Assembly (NCBI GenBank): GCA_039105265.1
Contig: JAPFFF010000065.1
Location: forward strand, 682,001-746,000
Source: Tritrichomonas musculus
Lineage: Eukaryota; Parabasalia; Tritrichomonadida; Tritrichomonadidae
Length of the DNA: 64,000 nt
Direction of reading: 5' to 3'
Below are positions 48,196 through 58,264 of the stretch, in pieces; positions within the stretch are counted from its first letter, which is position 1, and every line of letters begins with the position of its first letter. The notes under the pieces were generated by a model. That model saw only the letters and a list, made by a program, of their open reading frames with translations, was not told the DNA's origin and did no database searches. The position numbers and the translations under genes are program-made.

Positions 48196-49293
48196 TTAGA
48201 TGAACTTCTTAATGTGATCTGGTATGGTCTTACGTTTAAGCCAGTACTGTCGTTCCATTGTTGAGAGCTTAGTTGGGTGATCTTCACGCATGTTCTTAGA
48301 TGGGATAGTGTCTTTCATTGTAGAACCATTGCCTAGATCATATATGATATGGTATGTGTCTTTTGATTTGTTATATGATGTGATTGATTTAACCATACCA
48401 CGTTTGCCATCATCAAGTGTGGTTGCTAATGGAATGTTGCTAGCTGCTTTAACGAGTTTGTAACCTGGCATTGTATTGACAGATCCATCTGTAGATCGTA
48501 TCAAGAATTGGTTACCATCATTAGAATCAACTATGTATGCAACTTTAGATAGGTTCGAGCGATGTTTAACGAATGGATTTGCATCAAACACTATCCTAAC
48601 TCTGTCACCTGGTTTGAAATCATATGGATTAACTTGATGTTCCATCTCATGTATGTATGTTAACTCGTCATCTTGAGTTATATCATTGGGTGACTTGTTA
48701 TGTAGTGAACCATGTGGCATGTCATTGTATGAGTCAACTATCTGTAGTACACTTAGCTTTGGTTGATTGAATCGCATATCACGTATCGTTCTCATGAAGC
48801 GGTTGATAATGCCAAGCTTGTTATGATCGTTATCAGTTGTGGTTGTATATATGATGTTATGTTGTTGCATGAAGTCAATCACTGTGTTGGACAAATAAGC
48901 AGCATCCTCATCTGACATAATGGCTCTGCATTGAGGTTCAACTTTGATGAACTCATTAAGTGCTCTATGTATTTCATTAGCACCCTTGCCGTGTATCATA
49001 TAAGCATATGCTTTACGTGTGTTGATGTTGATAAGTATTAAGTAGTTAGGTTGGCCTGCTGCTTTATGATCAATGAACGTGTCCATTTGAAATGCATGTG
49101 GTAGCTTCGAATATATGTGCATGAACTTAGGTTTGGGCTTACGTTGATCGTGTACAACCATTGTGTTGAGATAGTGTTTAGCTTCATCATCAGTGAAACC
49201 ATAACGATTGGCTATGCGTTTGAATTTAGGTAGGGACTTGGTGGGGTACTTAGCATAGACTTCATCAATGGTATTGAACTTAACCCTTGACAT
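48196..49293 (-). CDS. INT: DDE integrase with C-terminal SH3/chromo-like region
   Basis: 365 residues. 'HAFQMDTFIDHKAAGQPNYLILININTRKAYAYMI' (D71) and 'PQCRAIMSDEDAAYLSNTVIDFM' (D128) mark the retroviral-type core. 'NKLGIINRFMRTIRDMRF' and 'YNDMPHGSLHNKSPND' follow in the family order. The C-terminal part has 'FKPGDRVRIVFDANPF' and 'DTYHIIYDLGNGSTMKDTIPSKNMR', a small beta barrel as in Polinton integrases. It directs insertion with a 5-6 bp duplication. Start GATCAAATG. Confidence 0.85.
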   Translation of the reverse strand: MSRVKFNTIDEVYAKYPTKSLPKFKRIANRYGFTDDEAKHYLNTMVVHDQRKPKPKFMHIYSKLPHAFQMDTFIDHKAAGQPNYLILININTRKAYAYMIHGKGANEIHRALNEFIKVEPQCRAIMSDEDAAYLSNTVIDFMQQHNIIYTTTTDNDHNKLGIINRFMRTIRDMRFNQPKLSVLQIVDSYNDMPHGSLHNKSPNDITQDDELTYIHEMEHQVNPYDFKPGDRVRIVFDANPFVKHRSNLSKVAYIVDSNDGNQFLIRSTDGSVNTMPGYKLVKAASNIPLATTLDDGKRGMVKSITSYNKSKDTYHIIYDLGNGSTMKDTIPSKNMREDHPTKLSTMERQYWLKRKTIPDHIKKFI

Positions 49294-49319
49294 TTGATCA
49301 ATGCAAAGTAAAAATGTTA

Positions 49320-50495
49320 TTAACTATATATTAACTTACGATTCTGCAATAGTACTACATCCATTGTAAACACAAAGAAGTCTTCAAATGCAACTGGTAT
49401 ATCTATTTCATTTCTATCGTAGAGTTCAATCCAGAATTTATCATCATTGTCATTCAACTTATAGTATTTGATTGGGGTGTATGCTTCATTAGTTCTTCCA
49501 ATGAGGTTATGATTGGATTGCGTTGCAAATGATGCTGCTACTTCACATTGTAAGTTGGTTAGTATGTGTTTGAATATTAATTTACGATGGAACTTTGTTA
49601 TGTAATGAATGCTATTACGATATGGGTTGTTATCACCAATATGAAAGTAACACGCAGTATCAAAATCAAATCTATCAGCGGGATTTAGCTCTATTGGATA
49701 TAATACTGAGTATGGCAATGGTAAACCAACATCATCGAGTTGATAGAATTTACTGTAAGTAATATTTGGATTATCAGCAGTCATCATGAAATCAACATAG
49801 TGCTCTTGATCATCGTATGATTCAATGACTAACTGCATATCATTACCGATATCGACATGTATAAAAGCATCTTTTGGTTGGTTAAGATAAACTGAAATAT
49901 TATTTTGTAAACATAAAATATCGCAATCATCCTTATATTGATACAAACCTTCAAGTTCATGTACCTTTTCACCATTTGACATGTTTGAATTTAGAATCAC
50001 CCCACGAAGATGAACATAAATATTTTCCTCACTTATTTTTTTATTCAAATCTTTAATGAAATCATCTATATTCTCAAATATATCATTATGATATCGGATT
50101 TTAAACACCTTACAATCTTCCCTATTCATACGATTAACTACATCTTGAATTTGTTCATCATTCATATTATTATAATTATAGTCCAAACCTGTAGCCAGCT
50201 CATCGAATTTGTCTTGGCTATATTTGCGTATGTATAATGCAAATGATATTTGTATACTCCTCCTTATGTTGATTCTCATGTTACGTACGCCAATTATCTT
50301 TTCACCTACATCAGATGTCCTCCACTCAGGTGGGTAGTTAAAATAGATTCGATTGAAATGTTCAATGCCATTACGAAAGTAATCTTTATGTCCATCTTCA
50401 TTTGTAGTTTCTATTGCATCTGTAACAGAGTTATATACCGTTTCAATTGGTAGTGGTATTGATTCATCTGGTTTTGCATCACGTCTGTATGACAT
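49320..50495 (-). CDS. minor capsid protein candidate with C-terminal beta domain
   Basis: 391 residues from ATG 50495 (MSYRRDAKPDESIPLPIETV), chosen for the CATCAAATG context. The last 80 residues, 'HNLIGRTNEAYTPIKYYKLNDNDDKFWIELYDRN' to 'FVFTMDVVLLQNRKLIY', share their pattern with the outer element's 18703-19035 protein. The N-terminal 300 residues are mixed alpha/beta without a known motif. It is the last gene before the right terminal repeat, whose TATTTTTG box faces it. A vertex or knob protein is likely but not proven. Confidence 0.6.
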   Translation of the reverse strand: MSYRRDAKPDESIPLPIETVYNSVTDAIETTNEDGHKDYFRNGIEHFNRIYFNYPPEWRTSDVGEKIIGVRNMRINIRRSIQISFALYIRKYSQDKFDELATGLDYNYNNMNDEQIQDVVNRMNREDCKVFKIRYHNDIFENIDDFIKDLNKKISEENIYVHLRGVILNSNMSNGEKVHELEGLYQYKDDCDILCLQNNISVYLNQPKDAFIHVDIGNDMQLVIESYDDQEHYVDFMMTADNPNITYSKFYQLDDVGLPLPYSVLYPIELNPADRFDFDTACYFHIGDNNPYRNSIHYITKFHRKLIFKHILTNLQCEVAASFATQSNHNLIGRTNEAYTPIKYYKLNDNDDKFWIELYDRNEIDIPVAFEDFFVFTMDVVLLQNRKLIYS

Positions 50496-50542
50496 TTGAT
50501 GTTGTTTAAACACATGTACCACATTATGTGAAGCGTTGATGT

Positions 50543-50983
50543 AACAAAAATAGGCACGCTAAAATATATGTTGATATAAATGAAAGTCAAAACGCACATT
50601 ATGTAATGGGATTGTAAGTTTTTATCCAGTATGTAATGATGTATTATGACACATTAAGTTAGATGACGTGAGTTCAACGTGAGGTGATGTAGTGAGGTGG
50701 TAACATGTGTTGTGACGTGAGTTCAACGTGAGTTCAACGTGAGTTCAACGTGAGGTGGTGACATAGGTTTTGACATGAGTTCAACGTGAGTTCAACGTGA
50801 GGTGATGCGTTGTGATGTTAACTTTGGGTTTTGACGTGAGTTGAAACGTGAGGTGGTGTGGTGAGGTGGATGATGAGGTGTTAACATAGGTTTTGACATG
50901 AGTTGAATCGTTAAGAGGGGGGTGTTACAACTTTAAGCAGGGTGAAGTGGCGAAGCTACGAAACCCTGCTTAGCTATACTACT
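50543..50983 (-). repeat. inner Maverick terminal inverted repeat, right
   Basis: 441 bp, the reverse complement of 29288-29718. It carries one extra CACGTTGAACT-type unit and one or two base differences. It ends at ACTACT, followed by GAGTT. Confidence 0.9.
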
Positions 50984-52446
50984 GAGTTCATTTGGTATTT
51001 GATGTTAATTGGGGTGATAATCAAGATGATGATATAATGCATATTGATGTAATATTTAAACCAAATGGTTCTACTAGCACTTATGACAGCATGGACGGGT
51101 ATGATAGCAATGGCAAACGCATTGATAGAATAATATGGCGTCATGATGATGGACAAATTGTATATGTATCATATATTGCAGCACATAGAAATAATAATCC
51201 AATAGCATATAATTTCATTAGAGCACAAATCGAATCACCATTTATCAAAGACTCGAATGTTGCTGATGGAAGTCCAGAACGATTCACAATTCAATGTGCA
51301 CAGAATGATAGTGGTTGTGTAATCCCAGATGAATATATCAGAAGGGTATTAACAACCAAAAATATTATCGTGAAGTTCAAACGAAATGCCGATGATGCAT
51401 CATATGAAGAAGCCGAATATACGTATTCTGGTCGAAAGGGTGCAAATCTCATATACAAATCAACCGGGGGTGAATCAACCGGGGATGAATCAATAGATAT
51501 TCGTGTAGCTACACGTGTCGTCTCATTGAGATCCGCGGATGATACACTGACCAATATATATGATGCGTCTATCACATTAATCAGCAACCAACCTGTGAGC
51601 GATGATATGATCACTTCGGTGAAATATGTTGATGATAACTTTGCAATGAAAACAGAATTGACCCGTGCTATTGACCAAGTGAAGAGTGAAATTCCTGAAC
51701 CTGTTGACTTGACTAAATATGTAGCAAAAAATGATGATGGTTCATTATCAATTAATAGTACCGAAAGTAATATTGCAAGTTTCTTTAGTTCTATTGATTC
51801 TAATACACTTGCTTTATTTAGATTTGGATATAATGATACTTATAATACTGTCTTTATGTATAGGTCTTCAAAAACTGCTGATACTGGTGAAGTATTTATA
51901 TATGTTGATGGTCATAGATTTCAATCATTTAGCATGTTTGGTACTGCAAGAAATACAACAATTGATTCAAATTTACATGTTTCTGGCAAAATAACATCAA
52001 ATGGTTCAAATACAATCACCCACTACTCCCCAATCGAGTCATCGGTTAACACCATCTCCGATTTCGTCATTGGAGCTCCAGTATATATGACCGGTAAGGT
52101 ATATCATCGCGAGGACTCGAAATGGGTACCTAGCACTGAAGCTGACACCACTGATTGCATATGTAGTGTGAAGACCACTGGCACCTGGAAGGAGTATGTT
52201 GGTATATGCGTGAGAATCGATGAAGCCAATAGTTGTATCACATTCGCCACTCATGGGGATTACATGGTTAAGGTCGAGGACTCCTCATGCTATTCCATTG
52301 GGGATGAGGTATTCATCGATAACGCTGATAATAAACTGAAGATACTCACTGGTGAGACCGCGATAACCTCAAAAATAAATCGTATGACAGTGGGTATCAT
52401 AACTGGTATCATCAACGGATCCACATTAGCTGTGTTTAAGGCCTAA
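50984..52446 (+). pseudogene. fibre-like gene of the outer Maverick, right part
   Basis: Open coding sequence starts at the very edge of the inner element. It holds a beta-rich region, then 'SSIDSNTLALFRFGYNDTYNTVFMYRSS', 'TIDSNLHVSGKITSNG' and a C-terminal domain 'FVIGAPVYMTGKVYHREDSKW...GICVRIDEANSCITFATHGDYMVKVEDSSCYSIGDEVFIDN'. These are typical of phage-like fibre tips. It belongs to the locus at 28130-29287 and is separated from it by the inner Maverick. It ends convergently with PolB. Confidence 0.65.
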
Positions 52447-52480
52447 TTATCGGGAAAGCATTTTTGCTGTTCCAGGGAAT

Positions 52481-52545
52481 TAGTGGTTATCTCCATGAAA
52501 TCTGGGTCTGGTAGAATTCTACCACACCCAATATTTAGTGGTTAT
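52481..52545 (-). repeat. 65-bp repeat with 14-bp palindrome, copy B
   Basis: Inverted copy of 17318-17382, with GGTAGAATTCTACC at 52510-52523. It lies between two convergent gene ends, so a two-way terminator is plausible. Confidence 0.8.
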
Positions 52546-52572
52546 CACGATGAAATCCCGCAGACCCCATAT

Positions 52573-55500
52573 TCAATTCGAATTGCATATAATATAGTCC
52601 CCTGATGTGAGTCCGTGGATGAATGGGGCACAGGATTGGTTCTCGAGGACAATCATTTTGGTGTGAGTCCCGGTGAGAGCATTCTTGTTTACCGTGATCT
52701 TGGACATCGTCATCTCACTGATTTTGCTCTGGATTTTGGTATTGCGAGCCATCCCCGGAGGGGCTGAGAGCTTGCGCATCACTTGCAGATTGATATTTTT
52801 GCCAACCTTCACACCACCATTGTCGATGATGTCCTTGTAATCATCACTTGTAATATGGTTTTTCTTGAGGGAGACCCCCTTGAGTTTGAGTGCCTTGGTC
52901 ACAGCTCCACTATTGAATATGGTGTAGCACTTAGGGGCCAACGCTATCATATTCTCACCATATTTCTCAATGCAGAGACCCAGTATTTTCTTCTCATCAG
53001 CGATTGTGTTTATATTGGGATTCGGCATGAACTTATATATGTTCTCATCATAGAATGCCCTATTCTTGATGATGTATTTGAACTCTTGATCGGACCCCTT
53101 GGTATCATCACCAGCAACCGCAAAATACGCACTATCAGTGTCCCCCTCTATGAAATGGAATCGCTCCACATCAAGGCACTTGTACATGAAGTCGTATATG
53201 AATGTGAGATACCAGAATTTGGCATTATCTAGAGTCCAGAATGATTCCTGAAGGCATGTCGTGCATTTGAAGCTCTTCGGGTTCATCTGGAGTAGATAGT
53301 TGTCATCACTCAATTTGGTGCCACTGACATAGTTGTCGTAGATGATATTCTGGAAGGTCTTATCGCGTGAGCATATCTTGATTTTGGAGAACTTCTCGGT
53401 GTTCATCCCATCGTACCCATATGAGCCATTCATGCTGATCTTGTAGAACTTCTCGTTCGCTACGCTCAAGTCTTGTTCCAAGCCATTCCCCTTGACGGTA
53501 CCTGATATGATATCCTGACGGCGTTTCATGAACTCGCTAACGAATGGGTTGAATCCGCGATGAGCCTCGTATTTGGTGAGACTCTTGATATCCTCAATGA
53601 CAAGTCCATGGTCGAGGAGGAACCAGAGGTAGTAGTTCGAGAATGTCTGATAGGTACCCATTGTATCAACACTCATGGTCAGCTTCCGTTCAGTTTTGTC
53701 AACAGATGGGAGCTTATTGTGAGTCATGTAGTCGTGCATATATGGGCCAATTGTGGCCTCATCATTGGTGATATCGAAATTGCGGAATACAGGTGGGAAA
53801 TTGATGAAGTAGTTGATTTTGGATATTGGGCATTTCAACATGACCTCCGCTTTGAATAGGAAATCGGGGTGTTCTTGGTACTTCTGGCTGTTGATGATAC
53901 CCATACATGTGTTGTAGGTCTTCATATTTTTGACCCCATCCTTGTACACCTCGAATCGCTCCATCATGGAACCTGGCATATACATGACTCCCCCGTGATA
54001 TGGATTGGCATCATGTTTGGTTGAACTGAATGCTGAAGGGTATAAGCTGTTGAAATCAACTCCAACAATATGAGTCATCGTGTGTGGAGTGTCATATGAG
54101 ATTACCTTGTGATCAACGGCGTTGTATCTAAAACGGTTTATTTTGGTATGACCCTTGATGTTGACTCGATGCATGACATTGGATAGGCCACCAGTGATGT
54201 TGTTCCGTAAGCTGTAATACTCCTGTTCATCATTGATGAGTGTTGGGAGATGCATCATCTTGCAGTACTTCTTCAGCTGAATTCGGAGTTTGGTTATATT
54301 GGGGTCATCACGACTGCGAAGTCTGTTGCATTCCGCACAAGCGAGTTTACAGTTGCTGAGTTCATGACCGATATCATTATTGATTCTATCGAGAGTAGGT
54401 CTGTTGGTCCATGTGAAGTGCTCACCACAGAGATGGCACTTGCCAGTATCTGGATTGTTGTACATCTCCATGAACTTATCGAATTGCTCCTCACAAACAC
54501 ATTTATCGAGGTTCCTGGGTTTGTCCTTATGAGCTAGATTATATTTGACATCCTGGTTATAGTAGTTCTCGCATTTGAATCGCCACCAATCGAGGTTTGG
54601 TTTGAATTTGTTAATGGGATTCTGTATGGAGTATTCGGCATTTGGATTGAATTCCTTATATGCGAGTGCATACTTGATACAGGATGCATTCTTGCTTAGC
54701 GATAGGTTTGAGATGAGGTCCACGTTGTACTGAGCATTGAGTGCAATTAGGTTGTCAATGGGTTTGATCATCATCTCGACATCATTATCATTGTATGCAA
54801 GTAGGTAGTCCCATCGGGTTTTATAGTTTTTGGCATCCTCGAGATATAGTTTGTAATCATCTGGTGTCAATGGGTTCTTCTGGTTGAGATAGCTATAGAA
54901 CGCTTCATACTCAAATGGCTCTGCTTTTGAGAGGACCTCATTGTAGTTCTCAGTGTTGATGGCTTCATATGGGAACACACCCTTCGAGCTATTCTCAACT
55001 CCCCCAAAGTCTACCCCGAATTGTCGTAATGTACCTCCAGCGACAAATGATTGTGCATCGATGAATCGCAACTTGGGATCGTATTTGGGTGACTTCAATA
55101 TGAACTGCTTCAATGAGGATGTGGTACCAATGATGCTATTGGGCTCAACACTCCAGAACATATTTCGCTTGGCTGAACTGTAGTTGAGATACTCCTTGAA
55201 TAGGTTGCTATCGAATCTACTCGAGTTGAATCCAAATACGGTTATCACATTCAGGTTGCGATCAATGGTTTTGAGATTGTCAACTGGTTGATTGATGAAG
55301 GATTTCATATATTGAACCTTATCGTGATACACCTGCTTGGATTGCTCAAACAACCACTCGATCCATTTGATGATGAACTCAGATGAATCTCTTAATGAGA
55401 AGTGCTTTGTGGTACAACCAGATTGCGATTTGACACATGATGATACACTAAGGGGTATCAGTCGTGAGTTGATGGTTGTGGATGAACCAATAGATGTATT

Positions 55501-58170
55501 CACAGGCTGTTCAACAGTTTCGAAATCGTAGGTGATGTAATATATGTTGGGCTTCCATTCGAGACCATATGCTAAGCAATATTCGTACACCGGATTGCTG
55601 AGTATGTGTGGACAGTATGGTAGTGGTTCACGATTGGGTATGAATCGCTTTCGAAATACACCATCACAGTTCTTAACATGGTTCTCGAAACACTTCATGT
55701 TGTAATGACCATAATGGGCATATGAACCACACTTTGGGCAGATATGGATGTTGGTCAGCTTCTCAGCATTCCTGATGTACATTATGTGGATGATTCGATT
55801 TTGGGTGTACAGCAATGCGGATTTCCTAAATGAGTTATCGCTATTGTATTTCCATTGATCCTGAAGGTTATAGACTTTGAGATCCTCCAAGTACTCATAG
55901 ATGTCCACATTCAAGTGATGCTTCTCAGCAGATGCCTTCATGGATTCAATTGATGTACCCGGATAGTTGTTCAGGAGGTCAATTGCATCTTGAGATGGCT
56001 TAGTAGAATACACTATATGGTGATCCTCGCATAGGAGCTTCCTAGCTGCCTGTGTGCGATTCTTAGTATTGCAACCAGATTCAGGGTCAACCAGATGGTC
56101 ATCTAGACATGCAGCCAGAAATCGGTACCAACATAGATTGTCATCGGCGTTGTCCGTGATGATGAATTTGCTATTTTTGATCTCAGGAGGTAAATCCTTG
56201 ATTGGACCACTAACCTTGACCATTCGAGATACCGTGAATGAGACTGATCCTACCATAATCAACTTGGTTCCAGATGTTGAGGTCTCATATGAGTGCAGTA
56301 CTGATTCAATATAGTACTTCACGATATCAAGCGATTGCTCATCACGAACCACAATTGGGATAGCCGATTTATAGTTGTTCCAATTGATTTCCCTAGCTGC
56401 ATATTCACATGAATACCCAAGCATATTCTCCTCACTGGGGGACTGAAATACACCCGAGAGTTGGAAATAGATTTTGAATGGTTTTACCTCACGCTTATAG
56501 ACCTGTTGCAAGCCGTCATATATGGTGTTCAATGAGGATATCGAGTTGAAGTAGTATATGTATATTGGCTCATAGGTATCGATATCCTCACGCTCCTTGT
56601 AATCACTATCAGCATATTTGACATATGATCGCCAAGCCTCAACAGCCCTATCATAGCTATCAGGTTCATTCACCATGAGGAAATCGGTGTGTTTCGATTT
56701 GAACTGATGGCCGAACTCACTGAGGTAATCGAGTATTTCATTATTTTCAGGGTCCTTGGGGAGATCATCAATATTTTCGGGGGCCTTGGGGGAATCATTG
56801 ATAATATGGACCAGTTTTGTAACCTTAGTCCTGTCTCGGGGTATATTATGTATTTCAGTTCTGTCGATATACTCGGGGAAATATTTGTTGAAATAGGAAT
56901 ATGCTTTGTTATCATCAATACTAGCGTTACTACCGATAATATGATTCAGTTTTGTAACCTTAGTCCTGTCTCGGAGTATATCTTGTATTTCAGCTCTATC
57001 GAGATACTCGGGATAATACTTGTTGAAATATGAATATGCTTTGTGTTCATCATCTAATTGCTGAATGAACTTAATCCAGGTATTCAATTGCTGGCGTTCA
57101 TCAATGCGGTCCTCAATCTTGTAATCATCTCTATTGAATTTACTGAAGTAATCATTATCTGATGCTGCACGGCGTTCAGCCCTCAGCTGCTCGAAGAATG
57201 TATCAAAATCTGATTCCTTGAGCTTACCAGTGCGATCAAAACCGGTGCGATGTACAAATAAATAATCATTTAGGAACTTCTTGAGTGGGCCCAGTTGAAG
57301 AATATACGTAGTGTTAGTAGGGATGTTACCACCAAACTCATTGTTGATGATATCGATATATTTTTTGACGGTTTCTGGGGGGATTTCACCAAAATGCTTA
57401 TTCGAGATCTTGAGATGCTTTTCACGCTCCTGTTCCTGTTTCTTCTTCAATCGATCGCGTTTCGACTTCTCAGCCAGTTTCTGTTCCCGCTTCTGGAGAC
57501 GCTCCTGCTCAGCACGCTCCCATTCCAATTGCTTAGCACGTTCACGTTCAAGTCTGACCTCCTCAAGTGCAATCAGATTCTGTTCAGTTGCATCCTTCAG
57601 TAGCTTATCCTCTTGTTCATCATGCAATCGCTCGAAGAATGTATCAAAATCTGATTCCTTGAGTTTATAAGTGGTGTCGTAATCCGTGCGATATACAAAT
57701 AAATTATCATTTAGGAACTTTATGAGACTGCTCTGCTGTGCGGCCTGTGGTATGTCGGTTGGGATTTTGCCATCGAACTCTGTGTTGGCGATCTTGATAT
57801 AATCTTGGACATCACTCGCGGTTAAATCCCTTTTATCAAAATGCGTCTTCTTAATCTTGCTATTCAGTAAGCGTTCAGCACCTTCCAATCCCAATACCTT
57901 GAGACGCCTCTGCTCAGCACGTGTAAGCCTCAGTCGCCTGATGAATGTATCAAGATCTGATTCCTCGAGCTTATTATCGGGATCAAAACCAGTGTGAGCT
58001 ACAAATGAGTTCTCATTCAGGAACTTTATGAGACTGCTCAGCTGTCCAACATATGGGTTTCTGGTTGAGATACCCCCACCGAACTCCTCATTGATGATAT
58101 CGATATAGCTTTTGACGGCATCTGTGGGTAGAACCTTTTTATCGAAATTCCAACTAGTAATATTACTCAT
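52573..58170 (-). CDS. PolB: protein-primed family B DNA polymerase, very long
   Basis: 1865 residues. The N-terminal 350 residues hold three copies of a 75-residue module ('YI.I.N.EFgG.IpT...L.kFLN..lFV.rTgfD...KLkESDfDTFfe.L'), then two 40-residue repeats (YSYFNKYYPEYLDR...DRTKVTKL). An OTU-like part starts at about 680 (NLCWYRFLAACL) and a zinc-finger-like CPKCGSYAHYGHYNMKCFENHVKNC at about 812. Exonuclease YDFETVE is at about 878 and 'FGFNSSRFDSNLF' at about 960. An HNH-like insert with CHLCGEHF and CAECNRLRS is at about 1240-1290. Polymerase motifs are DFNSLYPSAF (1372), KISMNGSYGYDG (1580) and EGDTDSAYF (1675). It copies the linear element. Confidence 0.92.
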   Translation of the reverse strand: MSNITSWNFDKKVLPTDAVKSYIDIINEEFGGGISTRNPYVGQLSSLIKFLNENSFVAHTGFDPDNKLEESDLDTFIRRLRLTRAEQRRLKVLGLEGAERLLNSKIKKTHFDKRDLTASDVQDYIKIANTEFDGKIPTDIPQAAQQSSLIKFLNDNLFVYRTDYDTTYKLKESDFDTFFERLHDEQEDKLLKDATEQNLIALEEVRLERERAKQLEWERAEQERLQKREQKLAEKSKRDRLKKKQEQEREKHLKISNKHFGEIPPETVKKYIDIINNEFGGNIPTNTTYILQLGPLKKFLNDYLFVHRTGFDRTGKLKESDFDTFFEQLRAERRAASDNDYFSKFNRDDYKIEDRIDERQQLNTWIKFIQQLDDEHKAYSYFNKYYPEYLDRAEIQDILRDRTKVTKLNHIIGSNASIDDNKAYSYFNKYFPEYIDRTEIHNIPRDRTKVTKLVHIINDSPKAPENIDDLPKDPENNEILDYLSEFGHQFKSKHTDFLMVNEPDSYDRAVEAWRSYVKYADSDYKEREDIDTYEPIYIYYFNSISSLNTIYDGLQQVYKREVKPFKIYFQLSGVFQSPSEENMLGYSCEYAAREINWNNYKSAIPIVVRDEQSLDIVKYYIESVLHSYETSTSGTKLIMVGSVSFTVSRMVKVSGPIKDLPPEIKNSKFIITDNADDNLCWYRFLAACLDDHLVDPESGCNTKNRTQAARKLLCEDHHIVYSTKPSQDAIDLLNNYPGTSIESMKASAEKHHLNVDIYEYLEDLKVYNLQDQWKYNSDNSFRKSALLYTQNRIIHIMYIRNAEKLTNIHICPKCGSYAHYGHYNMKCFENHVKNCDGVFRKRFIPNREPLPYCPHILSNPVYEYCLAYGLEWKPNIYYITYDFETVEQPVNTSIGSSTTINSRLIPLSVSSCVKSQSGCTTKHFSLRDSSEFIIKWIEWLFEQSKQVYHDKVQYMKSFINQPVDNLKTIDRNLNVITVFGFNSSRFDSNLFKEYLNYSSAKRNMFWSVEPNSIIGTTSSLKQFILKSPKYDPKLRFIDAQSFVAGGTLRQFGVDFGGVENSSKGVFPYEAINTENYNEVLSKAEPFEYEAFYSYLNQKNPLTPDDYKLYLEDAKNYKTRWDYLLAYNDNDVEMMIKPIDNLIALNAQYNVDLISNLSLSKNASCIKYALAYKEFNPNAEYSIQNPINKFKPNLDWWRFKCENYYNQDVKYNLAHKDKPRNLDKCVCEEQFDKFMEMYNNPDTGKCHLCGEHFTWTNRPTLDRINNDIGHELSNCKLACAECNRLRSRDDPNITKLRIQLKKYCKMMHLPTLINDEQEYYSLRNNITGGLSNVMHRVNIKGHTKINRFRYNAVDHKVISYDTPHTMTHIVGVDFNSLYPSAFSSTKHDANPYHGGVMYMPGSMMERFEVYKDGVKNMKTYNTCMGIINSQKYQEHPDFLFKAEVMLKCPISKINYFINFPPVFRNFDITNDEATIGPYMHDYMTHNKLPSVDKTERKLTMSVDTMGTYQTFSNYYLWFLLDHGLVIEDIKSLTKYEAHRGFNPFVSEFMKRRQDIISGTVKGNGLEQDLSVANEKFYKISMNGSYGYDGMNTEKFSKIKICSRDKTFQNIIYDNYVSGTKLSDDNYLLQMNPKSFKCTTCLQESFWTLDNAKFWYLTFIYDFMYKCLDVERFHFIEGDTDSAYFAVAGDDTKGSDQEFKYIIKNRAFYDENIYKFMPNPNINTIADEKKILGLCIEKYGENMIALAPKCYTIFNSGAVTKALKLKGVSLKKNHITSDDYKDIIDNGGVKVGKNINLQVMRKLSAPPGMARNTKIQSKISEMTMSKITVNKNALTGTHTKMIVLENQSCAPFIHGLTSGDYIICNSN
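52750..52770 (-). repeat. GC-rich palindromic repeat in PolB, copy 3
   Basis: On the minus strand it has the same 21 bases as 19759-19779 and 20110-20130. Here the frame differs, giving K-L-S-A-P-P-G-M-A. A shorter variant (CATCCCCGGAGGGAC) is at about 22616-22630 in the four-repeat gene. Confidence 0.8.
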
Positions 58171-58198
58171 TTACCCCATTGGTAAAAATACAAAAATA
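58168..58198 (-). promoter_or_regulatory. Maverick start-site motif before outer PolB
   Basis: On the minus strand TATTTTTG (58191-58198) precedes GGTAAATG (start at 58170). A second 'tatttttacc' lies between. Confidence 0.55.
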
Positions 58199-58225
58199 AT
58201 CATCGCAACGCGGTTGATGACATAC

Positions 58226-58251
58226 TATTTTTGAATTTTACTCGATTAAAT
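58226..58251 (+). promoter_or_regulatory. start-site motif without a protein gene
   Basis: TATTTTTG (58226-58233) and TTAAAT (58246-58251) on the plus strand match the element's gene-start signal. They are followed not by a reading frame but by the candidate RNA locus. Confidence 0.4.
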
Positions 58252-58264
58252 AGCAAATCGGAAT

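Larger units (their letters stand above)
29288..50983. mobile_element. Maverick/Polinton (inner), complete-looking
   Basis: 21.7 kb bounded by long terminal inverted repeats that begin AGTAGTATAGC, with a 5-bp duplication. It carries PolB, a small unknown gene, a basic AT-hook-like protein, a structural protein, a 2462-residue surface protein, the conserved capsid-partner protein, an HNH endonuclease, capsid protein, pVI-like protein, ATPase, integrase and a second structural protein. All are long and open. The terminal repeats differ only by about one repeat unit and a base or two, so the insertion is recent and the element looks whole. Its proteins are far diverged from the outer element's, so it belongs to a different Maverick lineage. 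Confidence 0.93.
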
